Source: an uncultured Lachnospiraceae bacterium
Lineage (GTDB): Bacteria > Bacillota > Clostridia > Lachnospirales > Lachnospiraceae
DNA length: 64,000 bases
NCBI GenBank assembly: GCA_947173495.1
Contig: CAMWFQ010000003.1
Location: 1 to 64,000 of the forward strand
Direction: 5' to 3'
Position 1 is the first letter of the stretch; the number at the start of each line of letters is the position of its first letter. The notes beneath the pieces are model-generated. The model had not been told where the DNA came from. It made no database searches and saw nothing but the letters and a program-made list of their open reading frames with translations. Made by a program: the position numbers and the translations under genes. This document shows positions 8,019 through 15,752 of this stretch, one piece after another.

Positions 8019-8941
8019 TCCTTCTCTGCCTTTCTTTTCTCTCCTGTCTGCTTCAGTATCTCCTGAATGCGGCCGTTATTGTCGGAAAGAAGTCTCTTTG
8101 CTTCCTCACAGTCGGCGTCCATCAGAATCATCACGATGGCCGTTTTGGCACTGAATTCACATTTCTTCAAAGTCTCCCTTGCCAGCTCGTCGCTGACCCC
8201 GGTGCTCGTCCTTACAATTCTGACCGTCCTCTCCAGCAGCTTTTCATTGGTCGCTTTTACATCCACCATCAGATTTCCATATACTTTCCCCATCTGAATC
8301 ATAACAGTAGTCGAGAGCATGTTCAGAACCATTTTTTCTACCGTACCGCTCTTTAACCGGGTGGAACCCGTGATTACTTCCGGTCCCGGTGTGGGTGCAA
8401 TACCGATATCTGCCATTTGATCAATGGATGAGCCCGGACAGCATGTGATGGCAATGACCGGGGCTCCCGCCTGCCTGGCATACTCCATCGCGCCCAGAAC
8501 ATAAGGTGTATGTCCGCTGGCTGCAATCCCCACCAGCACATCCTTACTGGAAAAATGAATTCTTTTCAAATCTTCTTTTCCCTCATTTTTGTCATCCTCC
8601 GCTCCTTCTTTCGCCCTGAAAATTGCCTCCGTTCCCCCTGCAATGATGGCCTGGATCATTTCCGGATCTGTACCAAAAGTAGGCGGACATTCCACCGCAT
8701 CCAATACACCAAGCCTGCCTGAAGTACCGCATCCGATATAGATCAGGCGTCCTCCGTCTCTGACTTTGCCATAGATCACTTCCGATGCCCGCGCTATCTT
8801 TTCTATTTCCTTTTCGACTGCAAGCGCTGTCCTTTTATCTTCTTCATTCATCAGGCGAACCATTTCATATACACTGCTGGAGTCAATGTTTGAAGAATTT
8901 TCATTTCTTTGTTCTGTTGCGATACAATCAAGTTCAACCAT
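8015..8941 (-). CDS. murQ: N-acetylmuramic acid 6-phosphate etherase
   Basis: A 308-residue SIS-domain etherase that cleaves the D-lactyl ether of MurNAc-6-phosphate, giving GlcNAc-6-phosphate and D-lactate. The SIS loop IGCGTSGRLGVLDAVE spans residues 69-84. E84 and E115 (KEGAED) match the two glutamates of E. coli MurQ (E83 and E114). The ATG at 8941 is chosen because GGAAGG stands seven bases upstream; an ATG at 8965 would overlap the upstream gene by four bases but has a poorer site. It is in one operon with the NamZ- and MurK-like genes, which identifies the locus as MurNAc salvage. Confidence 0.96.
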   Translation of the reverse strand: MVELDCIATEQRNENSSNIDSSSVYEMVRLMNEEDKRTALAVEKEIEKIARASEVIYGKVRDGGRLIYIGCGTSGRLGVLDAVECPPTFGTDPEMIQAIIAGGTEAIFRAKEGAEDDKNEGKEDLKRIHFSSKDVLVGIAASGHTPYVLGAMEYARQAGAPVIAITCCPGSSIDQMADIGIAPTPGPEVITGSTRLKSGTVEKMVLNMLSTTVMIQMGKVYGNLMVDVKATNEKLLERTVRIVRTSTGVSDELARETLKKCEFSAKTAIVMILMDADCEEAKRLLSDNNGRIQEILKQTGEKRKAEKE

Positions 8942-8961
8942 ATTTTTTCCTTCCTTCCGTC

Positions 8962-10062
8962 TCAAACCATGTCGCCTCTGTTTTTCATTTCCTCATATTC
9001 TACTGCCATCAATGTATGCAGCACCCTGCGCACACGCAGATGCCTCATATTTTCCCTTGTGGGATGTACGCGGTTAGTCAGCAGTACAACATACAATCCA
9101 TTACAGGGATTCACGTAAAAATGCGGCCCGGTGAATCCGTTATGTCCAAATCCTTTCTGGGAAAAAATCTGCCCCGACATACTTCCGTATCCCCCTGCAA
9201 GCTGAAAGCCAAGCCCTCTGTTTTCCTCCATACCCTGCGTATAGTTCTTAACAGCCGCCTCAAATACACATTCCGGCAAATAAGTCTTCCCTTCATACCT
9301 TCCGCATCCGGATAGCATTCCGGCAAAATGAACCATATCCTGAAGGTTGGAAAACACGCCTGCATTGCCTGCAACACCGTTAAGGAAAAAAGCGTTTTCA
9401 TCATGTACCGTTCCTGCCAGCCATCTGCCATCAAAACGGCTCCGTTCTGTGTAAGCCGTATTGGAAAAGTATGCTCTCTCCCCATTCAGCGGATGATACC
9501 CCGTAGATGTCATCCCCAGGGGATCAAACACCTCCTCCTTTGCAAGCACATCCAGCGTCTTTCCTCCGATCCTCTCAAGCACTTTGCCAAGCAGGATGTA
9601 TCCGATACAGCTGTATACCACATGTGTTCCCGGCTGATATGCAAGAGGAATCGCCAGCACAGAGTCCAGCACATCCTCTGAAGATCTGCATATGGTCTCC
9701 AGTCCGATATATGCCGTATATCCTGATGTATGAGTCATAAGGTGAAAAATGGTAATCTCCTTTTTATCGTCAGGAATCTGTTCCTCCTTCAAATGTACTG
9801 CCAGTGTATCTGCAAGGTCAAGCTTTCCTTCCGCTATAAACCTGAGCGCTATCATTGTTGTCGACATGATTTTGGTCACCGACGCCATATCATACATCGT
9901 CCTCTCATTCACCGGCGTCTTCTCCTCCGTATAAGAGGTATAACCAAAGCTTTCCTGCACCAGCAGATCTCTTCCGCTCCCAATCGCCAGTGCCGCACCC
10001 GGAAATGCGCCTTCTTCCACGGATCTTCTTACAAAGTCAATTGATTTTTCAAATATGCCCAT
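8962..10062 (-). CDS. Class C beta-lactamase-fold serine hydrolase, AmiE-like context
   Basis: A 366-residue serine hydrolase. The nucleophile motif SVTK is at residues 61-64, the second motif is YSC at 150-152 in place of YSN, and the third is HNG (in GFGHNGFTG) in place of KTG. These changes are usual in esterase/amidase members and argue against beta-lactam resistance. No signal peptide is seen. The B. subtilis murQ cluster carries a member of this family (amiE/ybbE) at the same place. Removing peptide from imported muropeptides before NamZ and MurK act is therefore a reasonable guess, though unproven. The ATG at 10062 has GGGAGG upstream and is preferred to 10086. Confidence 0.82.
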   Translation of the reverse strand: MGIFEKSIDFVRRSVEEGAFPGAALAIGSGRDLLVQESFGYTSYTEEKTPVNERTMYDMASVTKIMSTTMIALRFIAEGKLDLADTLAVHLKEEQIPDDKKEITIFHLMTHTSGYTAYIGLETICRSSEDVLDSVLAIPLAYQPGTHVVYSCIGYILLGKVLERIGGKTLDVLAKEEVFDPLGMTSTGYHPLNGERAYFSNTAYTERSRFDGRWLAGTVHDENAFFLNGVAGNAGVFSNLQDMVHFAGMLSGCGRYEGKTYLPECVFEAAVKNYTQGMEENRGLGFQLAGGYGSMSGQIFSQKGFGHNGFTGPHFYVNPCNGLYVVLLTNRVHPTRENMRHLRVRRVLHTLMAVEYEEMKNRGDMV

Positions 10063-10130
10063 GTTTCTTCCTCCCCTGACCTTCAAACGCTGCCGCGTTT
10101 CGCGGGACTGCTTATGAATCGTAAAAGATA

Positions 10131-10162
10131 CTGGCGGTTCCGTCCTCTAACGGAGCCGCCAG
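10131..10162 (-). terminator. Intra-operon hairpin between binding protein and salvage enzymes
   Basis: CTGGCGG-TCCGT and ACGGA-CCGCCAG form a stem of about 13 bp with a short loop, 29 bases after the binding-protein stop. The following minus-strand sequence TATCTTTTAC is a poor U-run. It may protect the upstream mRNA or terminate part of the transcripts, so that more binding protein than enzyme is made. Confidence 0.6.
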
Positions 10163-10191
10163 ATCCTTACATTTACCAACCTGTCTTTCTG

Positions 10192-11790
10192 TTAGTTTCC
10201 GCCCTTTGCGGCAAGAAATTCCTGAAGCTGAGCGTTGGCATCGTCCACGATCTTCTGCATACCGGCTTCGTCAAGCTTTGCAAGGAATTCCGGAAGCTTT
10301 TCATCAACATCTACCGCACCTGTCAAAAGAGGGAGAGAATATTCGTCTATTACGTTCTTTACCGCGGCGATTTCCGTCTCCATCTCTGAACTGTTGTAGG
10401 TATAGCCAAGAATAGGGCTTTCTTCTGCTGCGCCATAGAACGCTTTGAATTCATCCCACCATCCTTTTCCCTGATCTACCGTTTCTGTCAGAATCGTTAC
10501 ATTACCCATACCGTTTGTCCAGGGTGTGTACTGCTTTCTCTCTTCCGTGAATTTAACAAGCCCCTCTTCCAGATTATAGTGTACGCCTTCAAGTCCGTAA
10601 TTCAGCATTGTCATAAGCGTTCCATCTGTGTTGAGCAAATTTAAGAATTCCACGGCCTTCTCCGGATTTTTGGAGGTTGTAGAGACTGCCATTAATGCTC
10701 CCTGAGAAGAAACAGTGTCTACATAAGGCTCTGTGCACGGAACCATTTCAACATGAATCCCACGTTCCACAGACATGTCAAGCTCATACCCATACGCATA
10801 AGACTGGGTTCCCAGCAAATAATCTGCATTTTTGTATTTCTGCATACGTAAATCTGCCGCCTGGTTGGTATTGGAAAGCCCCGGATCAATATAACCGGCC
10901 AGGAAATATTCTCTGCTCTGTCTTGCCAGTTTTTCAAACTCGTCTGTTCCCCACTTGTTCTGAATCACAAGTCCATCCTCACCCGGCTGTGTCACATCGT
11001 CAGGATTAAAATAGAAGGATAACAGGGTTGCCGCTCCTGTCACGACAGATGACGTTGTACCGATACGTTCCAGCACAAGTCCTTCTACATTCAGAGGATA
11101 GAAGTTTTCTCCCTCTCCCTCCTTCACCGTCTTCAGAATATCGCCAAAACCATAATAATCCGTATTTTCGATGTCTGCCAGTGTATAACCGTATTTCTCA
11201 AGGAGATCCATGTTCACATCCCAGCGGTACTGTTGTGCAATATCTTTATAGGTAGGAATGGCATATACGCCGAATCCATCCATTCCTTCTATCATCGCTC
11301 CGTTTCTGAGCACCTCCGGAAGCAGATCCCACACCTCTTTTCCATATTCCTCCAGCAGATTGTTATCAGGGTCATCCAGACGCACCCAATAGCCATCTCT
11401 TGCAAATTTAACATATTCATCCGCTGTCCATGAGGATGTAAAATAGATATCGATATCTTCTCCGCCCTGAAGCGCAAGAACCGATTTTTCATTGAAATCG
11501 GACCAGGTTCCCCAGATCGGTTCGATAGAGACGCCGATCTTCTCGTTCAGGTACTTGTTCACCTCTTCCAGAACGGCCGAATCATCTGACACATCGCTCC
11601 CCTCGAAGTACACTTTGATCACAGTTCCCCCTTCGTCGGACGAAGACGCTTCTTCTCCTGCGCTCTCCGTACTCTCCGTGCTCTCTGTGCCTTCTGACTG
11701 TGTCCCTGTATCCGCACCGCTGTTTCCGCAGGCGGCAAGTGACAATGTCATGGCGCAGGCAAGAATAACTGATAAAACTTTTCTCTTCAT
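10192..11790 (-). CDS. ABC transporter substrate-binding lipoprotein (LplA/YtcQ type)
   Basis: A 532-residue extracellular solute-binding protein. The lipoprotein signal is MKRKVLSVILACAMTLSLAAC with the lipobox LAAC (C21), followed by a Ser/Glu/Gly-rich linker to about residue 55 and a large carbohydrate-binding domain (family 1, LplA-like length). The start has TTAGGAGG upstream. It is the third gene of the transporter set, after the two permeases. Given the downstream MurQ, NamZ and MurK genes, the likely cargo is a MurNAc-containing sugar or muropeptide. No ATPase gene is present, so a shared MsmX-type ATPase elsewhere would be needed. Confidence 0.9.
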   Translation of the reverse strand: MKRKVLSVILACAMTLSLAACGNSGADTGTQSEGTESTESTESAGEEASSSDEGGTVIKVYFEGSDVSDDSAVLEEVNKYLNEKIGVSIEPIWGTWSDFNEKSVLALQGGEDIDIYFTSSWTADEYVKFARDGYWVRLDDPDNNLLEEYGKEVWDLLPEVLRNGAMIEGMDGFGVYAIPTYKDIAQQYRWDVNMDLLEKYGYTLADIENTDYYGFGDILKTVKEGEGENFYPLNVEGLVLERIGTTSSVVTGAATLLSFYFNPDDVTQPGEDGLVIQNKWGTDEFEKLARQSREYFLAGYIDPGLSNTNQAADLRMQKYKNADYLLGTQSYAYGYELDMSVERGIHVEMVPCTEPYVDTVSSQGALMAVSTTSKNPEKAVEFLNLLNTDGTLMTMLNYGLEGVHYNLEEGLVKFTEERKQYTPWTNGMGNVTILTETVDQGKGWWDEFKAFYGAAEESPILGYTYNSSEMETEIAAVKNVIDEYSLPLLTGAVDVDEKLPEFLAKLDEAGMQKIVDDANAQLQEFLAAKGGN

Positions 11791-11903
11791 AACGATTCCT
11801 CCTAATAAATTTTAATATGTATCTGCATATGGTATTGCATACGGCAGAGTTTTATCTGTCGTCCGCCGTCCCAATAAATGCCTTTTTTAACTGGCTGTCA
11901 GGC

Positions 11904-12818
11904 TCATCCTTTTACAGAACCTATCGTCAGTCCTGATATGATATATCTCTGGAAGAAGGGATAGGCAAATGTAATGGGAACCACTACCAGAACCACCATC
12001 GCCATTCTCAGCGTATCTGAAGGCAGATCGGATGCCATCTTCGATGCCTCCGCCCCCATCATGGCGCTGTTCTTTGCGAGGAAGTCCACCTTCGCCTGCA
12101 TCTCCTGCAACAGGTACTGCAACGGATAAAAGTCCGCCTCTCTCACATAGAGCATGGGGATGAACCACTCATTCCAGTATGCCAGTGCCGTAAGGAGTCC
12201 CACTGTAGCAATACCGGGTTTCGATACCGGAAGCACTATGCGGAACAGGGTCGTATATTCTCCACTGCCGTCAACTGCCGCCGCATCAATCAGCTCACCG
12301 GGCACGGAGCTCTGGAAAAAGGTTCTCATAATAATGATATTAAAGGGATTGAGCAGCATCGGTATGATCACCGCCCAATAGCTGTCAGAAAGTCCAAGCA
12401 CCTGTTTGCATATCACGTATGTGGGCGCAAGTCCTCCTCCGAAGATCATGGTAAAAAAGCAGAAGAAGGTAAAAAACTTTCTGAATTTAAAGTCTTTTCT
12501 GTACAATGCATAGGAATACAATATGGTAATCAGCAGCGTACACAGCGTTCCGAATACCGTAATAAAGATACTGTTGAAGTAGGAACGCCACAGCTGATGT
12601 CCCAGCGTGATGATATATTGATAGGCTACCATCGACCAGGACTGAGGTGTGAACGAGTATCCAATGGCTCCTATGCTCTCCGAAGATGAAAAAGAAATAA
12701 TCACTACGAAGATAAACGGAATGATACACAGACCGCAAAAGGCGATCAGGATCAGATGAAATATAGCTTCCGTAACGATACTGACGGAATTGGTCGGTCT
12801 TTTACTGTTCTTTTCCAT
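11904..12818 (-). CDS. ABC transporter permease (LplC/YtcP type)
   Basis: A 304-residue inner-membrane permease with about six hydrophobic segments (first at roughly residues 16-40). The ATPase-docking EAA loop is GELIDAAAVDGSGEYTTLFR followed by IVLPVSKP. The segment WNEWFIPMLYV is typical of the MalG-like subunit. It lies between the first permease and the binding protein, 12 bases after the former. It is expected to form a heterodimer with the product of 12831-13757. Confidence 0.9.
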   Translation of the reverse strand: MEKNSKRPTNSVSIVTEAIFHLILIAFCGLCIIPFIFVVIISFSSSESIGAIGYSFTPQSWSMVAYQYIITLGHQLWRSYFNSIFITVFGTLCTLLITILYSYALYRKDFKFRKFFTFFCFFTMIFGGGLAPTYVICKQVLGLSDSYWAVIIPMLLNPFNIIIMRTFFQSSVPGELIDAAAVDGSGEYTTLFRIVLPVSKPGIATVGLLTALAYWNEWFIPMLYVREADFYPLQYLLQEMQAKVDFLAKNSAMMGAEASKMASDLPSDTLRMAMVVLVVVPITFAYPFFQRYIISGLTIGSVKG

Positions 12819-12830
12819 ATGGCGCCCCCT

Positions 12831-13757
12831 TTAAAATAATGCACTGTCCGAATCGATTTTGTTCACAATCTTGTTTGCGACCAGGATACATACGAATCCT
12901 ACCGCCTGCTGCATAAGGCCTGCTGCAGAACTCATGCCGATGTTATGTGTCGCAGACAATGTGCGGTAAACATAAGTATCGATAACTCCTGTTGTGGCAT
13001 ATAAGCTTCCTGAATTCATGGGTACACTGTAGAAAAGACCAAAATCTGATTTCACGATATTTCCCACATTCATAATCAGCAAAATACAGATCATAGTGCT
13101 GAGGTGCGGCAGTGTTATGTATTTAATCTGCTGCCACTTAGTCGCTCCATCTATGGATGCAGCTTCATACAGGGTGGCATCTATGCCGGTAATAGCCGCA
13201 AGGTAAAGGATACAGGAATATCCGGTGGTCTTCCATATGTTACAGATTGTCAATATGGCCGGCCAGTATTTTGCTTCATGATACCAGTTGATGGCATCCA
13301 CGCCGGTCCTGCCCAGCATGTGAGAAATCAATCCTCTTGTAGGATCGAGAAATGCAAGGACGAAATAACTTGCAACCACCCAGCTCATAAAGTAAGGGAA
13401 AAACATCAGCGTCTGATAAACTTTCGCAACCCATTTTCTCGTGATCTCATTTAAAATGATCGCCAGCGTCACGGCGCAGAACAGTCCCAGCAGAATCCAG
13501 AAAATATTGTATACCAGCGTATTTCTGATATAAGTGAGACAGTCCTTTGTGGTAAACAGAAACTGGAAATTCTTCAAGCCAAGCCAGTTGCTGTGCGTCA
13601 GATTATTCCAGAAAGTAGGATTCCTCGGATATACCTTATAATCCTTAAACGCCAGAACGATTCCCGCCATGGGAAGATAGCGCAGAACCAGAAACCAAAT
13701 AGCGCCCGGCAGAGCCATGGACAACAGCATAAGTGTTTTTTTCGTTTTTCCCTTCAT
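12831..13757 (-). CDS. ABC transporter permease (LplB/YtcR-YteP type)
   Basis: A 308-residue permease, first gene of the MurNAc operon. Family landmarks are YLPMAGIVLAFKDYKVYP, GLKNFQFLF near residues 60-70 and the EAA loop DATLYEAASIDGATKWQQIK. Start ATG at 13757 has GAGGAGGG upstream. The combination LplB-like, LplC-like and LplA-like without a dedicated ATPase is typical of Firmicute oligosaccharide importers. Confidence 0.9.
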   Translation of the reverse strand: MKGKTKKTLMLLSMALPGAIWFLVLRYLPMAGIVLAFKDYKVYPRNPTFWNNLTHSNWLGLKNFQFLFTTKDCLTYIRNTLVYNIFWILLGLFCAVTLAIILNEITRKWVAKVYQTLMFFPYFMSWVVASYFVLAFLDPTRGLISHMLGRTGVDAINWYHEAKYWPAILTICNIWKTTGYSCILYLAAITGIDATLYEAASIDGATKWQQIKYITLPHLSTMICILLIMNVGNIVKSDFGLFYSVPMNSGSLYATTGVIDTYVYRTLSATHNIGMSSAAGLMQQAVGFVCILVANKIVNKIDSDSALF

Positions 13758-13833
13758 AGTCCCTCCTCATAAAATGAATAAAAAAAACCTTTCTCCATCC
13801 AAAAGCAATAGACAAATTGTTTAATTATTTTCC

Positions 13834-13891
13834 ACAATCGCATATTGTTTTGTATATTTTAAACTATACACCATCCCGGCATCAGAGTCAA
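13834..13891 (-). promoter_or_regulatory. Promoter and operator-like palindrome of the MurNAc operon
   Basis: On the minus strand TTGACT (13891-13886) and TATAGT (13868-13863) are 17 bases apart. Just downstream, ACAAT-ATGCG-ATTGT (13848-13834) is an inverted repeat placed at about +8 to +22, where a repressor would block transcription. RpiR/MurR is the obvious candidate. The leader to the first permease is about 100 nt. Confidence 0.75.
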
Positions 13892-14042
13892 TATTTAATT
13901 ATAGAAAAATATTTCTTATGAAATTTTTTTTTAAAAAAATATTGTATTTCCGGCACCTTCTCCAGCCCAAGGAATCTACGTTTCACAGGGCTTCTTTTGC
14001 CATGAAATCGAGCAGCGGAATGCACATGTCCCCTGCGTAATA

Positions 14043-14079
14043 AAATAAGCGGAAACGCAAAATGCGCTTCCGCTTATTT
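14043..14079 (-). terminator. Rho-independent terminator of the ParA/repeat-protein operon
   Basis: AAATAAGCGGAA pairs with TTCCGCTTATTT, with a further GCGC-rich inner pairing; on the minus strand the stem is followed by TATTAC. The 503-base gap 13758-14260 holds this hairpin, repeat A copy 3 and the promoter of the MurNAc operon, and no gene. Confidence 0.7.
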
Positions 14080-14114
14080 CAATGTCTTTTATGTCCATTA
14101 CTCTGTACCGACTC

Positions 14115-14252
14115 AGCGCCGGGGTGGCATCTCCTCTTCTCCGAAGAGCAGATCAGCCTCGCGGCAGTCGCCATACAACAGAAAACAGACTTTCTGTTGT
14201 CATGAATGGACATGCAAGCATGTCCGTCTGGCTCGTTGCTCGCGGGAATAAA
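14115..14252 (+). repeat. Dispersed repeat A, copy 3 (fullest copy)
   Basis: About 138 bases. In order it has GGGGTGGCATCTCCTCTTCT, CGAAGAGCAGATCAGCCTCG, GCGGCAGTCGCCAT, a hairpin ACAACAGAAA..TTTCTGTTGT, a second hairpin GGACATGC/GCATGTCC, and GGCTCGTTGCTCGCGGG. Left half is shared with 2868-2981 (inverted), middle with 25769-25814, and right end with 5001-5048. No ORF is supported in it. Confidence 0.8.
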
Positions 14253-14260
14253 ACGCTCCC

Positions 14261-14908
14261 TTATAAATAATAAACAGGCATGGCATCTCCCAGACCGAAG
14301 ATTTCATTGGGCTCTGCGGCACGATCCAGTATACCGCTGTTTTTTTGATATACGACCCGCTCCAGCACCTCCTTCTTCGGTGCGGCTATCGTCTCCGCTG
14401 CCGTTACCACTGTGTCTGCTTTGGCCGGAACCGGATCCACCCTGGATGCTGTCACTGAAGCAACAGCCGGAGACTTTCTCTCTGTCTCTGCGCTCACAGC
14501 TTTGGACGCCTTACCGGGTTCCTCTGCTCCTGCAGCTTTTGGCGTCTTACCGACAGTTTCTGCTCCTGCAGCTTTTGAAGCCTTACCGGCAACTTCTGCT
14601 CCCGCAGCTTTGGGCACCTTCACGGCTCCTGCTGCTTCCGGCATCTTATCAGCTCTCTCTCCTCCCGCCGTTTTTGGCGTCTTACCGGTTGTCTCTCCTC
14701 TCACAGCTTCCGGGCTCTTTTTTTCAGGTACACTGCTCTTTTGATCTGGTATCTGCGTACTTCTCCTCACTTCCTTAACGGCCGGCTGAAGCCGTTCCAT
14801 CATGCTGCCCGCCGGCGCCTGAGTTCTTTCTCCTGCCCCCCTTGCCGGCGTCTGCGCACGCTCCGCTGCCCTTGCCGCCCTTTCCATGCTTCCCTTACCT
14901 ACTGCCAT
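14261..14908 (-). CDS. Ala/Lys/Pro-rich low-complexity repeat protein, partner of ParA-like ATPase
   Basis: A 215-residue protein of unknown function. Residues about 80-150 contain 12-residue units of the form AAGAExxGKxxK (for example AAGAEVAGKASK, AAGAETVGKTPK, AAGAEEPGKASK), flanked by looser copies. The composition is Ala, Lys, Glu, Pro and Gly, resembling H1-histone-like or linker tails, with no cysteine or membrane segment. The last 35 residues (VLERVVYQKNSGILDRA, then NEIFGLGDAMPVYYL) are non-repetitive and may be the folded or docking part. The start overlaps the ParA-like gene by 14 bp, so the two are coupled. The coding frame is supported by this overlap and by its RBS region. No family was recognised. 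Confidence 0.7.
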   Translation of the reverse strand: MAVGKGSMERAARAAERAQTPARGAGERTQAPAGSMMERLQPAVKEVRRSTQIPDQKSSVPEKKSPEAVRGETTGKTPKTAGGERADKMPEAAGAVKVPKAAGAEVAGKASKAAGAETVGKTPKAAGAEEPGKASKAVSAETERKSPAVASVTASRVDPVPAKADTVVTAAETIAAPKKEVLERVVYQKNSGILDRAAEPNEIFGLGDAMPVYYL

Positions 14909-15692
14909 ACCCGATTACCTCCTCCGTAAGTTTTTTAAATTCTGCCGCGCTCCTGGCGGATTTTTTGTAGACCGCCACCGGCTTTGACGCATCCTGTGCC
15001 CATTCCACCGTCGAATCCACATGGATCACAGAATCAAATACATGAATTTCCTTATAATTTTCCAGGATTTCCCTGGTCTGCCTGTAATAATTTTTGCGTT
15101 CGTCCACCTTGGTGATCAGCACTCCCATGATCCTGGCATCAGACACTTCCCGAAGCTCCTTCAGAAAATCAAACATGTTGGCCAGTCCGAAAAGTCCCCA
15201 TGGCGACGCCTCCACCGGTACGATCACATAATCGGAAGCGCATAAGATATTGATGACCCAGGCCCCCAGGGTGGGAGGCGCATCGATCAGAATATAATCA
15301 TACGCTCCCTCACTCTTTATCCCATGCAGACACTTTTTTAAAATGAATTCTCTCTGCATCATCGTAAAAAGTTCGTATTCCACCTGGCTCATAAGCGTTG
15401 AAGAAGGAATCAGATCCAGATTCTGATAGTCCGTTGAAATAATATATTCCGCTAAATCCCTTTTCTCTCTGATTGCATAATAAAGATTCCGGCTGCTCTC
15501 CGCCATGGTCAGTACCTTTTCCTCTTCAAAAAACGACAGGGAAAGATTCAGCTGCATATCTCCATCGATCAGAAGGACTTTTTTGCCTGCCGCTGACAGT
15601 TCATATCCCAGGTTGGCACAGGAGGTAGACTTTCCGCTTCCTCCCTTATTATTGGTAAAGCATATGGTTATGGTATTTCGATTATTCTTCAT
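14895..15692 (-). CDS. ParA/Soj-family ATPase, orphan chromosomal type
   Basis: A 265-residue deviant-Walker ATPase. Walker A' is NNKGGSGKSTSCANLG at about residues 13-28 (KGGxGK[ST]), Walker A'' is LLIDGDMQLN near 44-53, and Walker B is YILIDAPPTLG near 125-135. There is no N-terminal HTH, so it is a type Ib or chromosomal form. No ParB, no centromere-like iterons and no replication gene are nearby, so plasmid partition is unlikely. It is followed and overlapped by the low-complexity protein. Positioning of a cell-surface or cytoplasmic complex is possible. The ATG at 15692 has AGAGAGGTGG upstream. Confidence 0.85.
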   Translation of the reverse strand: MKNNRNTITICFTNNKGGSGKSTSCANLGYELSAAGKKVLLIDGDMQLNLSLSFFEEEKVLTMAESSRNLYYAIREKRDLAEYIISTDYQNLDLIPSSTLMSQVEYELFTMMQREFILKKCLHGIKSEGAYDYILIDAPPTLGAWVINILCASDYVIVPVEASPWGLFGLANMFDFLKELREVSDARIMGVLITKVDERKNYYRQTREILENYKEIHVFDSVIHVDSTVEWAQDASKPVAVYKKSARSAAEFKKLTEEVIGYGSR

Positions 15693-15752
15693 TTGCCACC
15701 TCTCTGTTACCATTTTTTCCATATTACCACAGGCTCACAGCGGTTTGCAACA

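Noticed and set aside
8962-10062. Beta-lactam resistance gene
   Set aside because: The second and third motifs (YSC, HNG) differ from beta-lactamases, there is no signal peptide, and the context is MurNAc salvage.
14412-14744. Plus-strand Ala/Ser-rich ORF of 110 codons
   Set aside because: It is the reverse image of the 36-bp repeats in the Ala/Lys-rich protein gene and has no ribosome site.
14895-15692. Plasmid or prophage partition system
   Set aside because: No ParB, iterons, replication or phage genes nearby; flanking genes are chromosomal housekeeping and signalling types.
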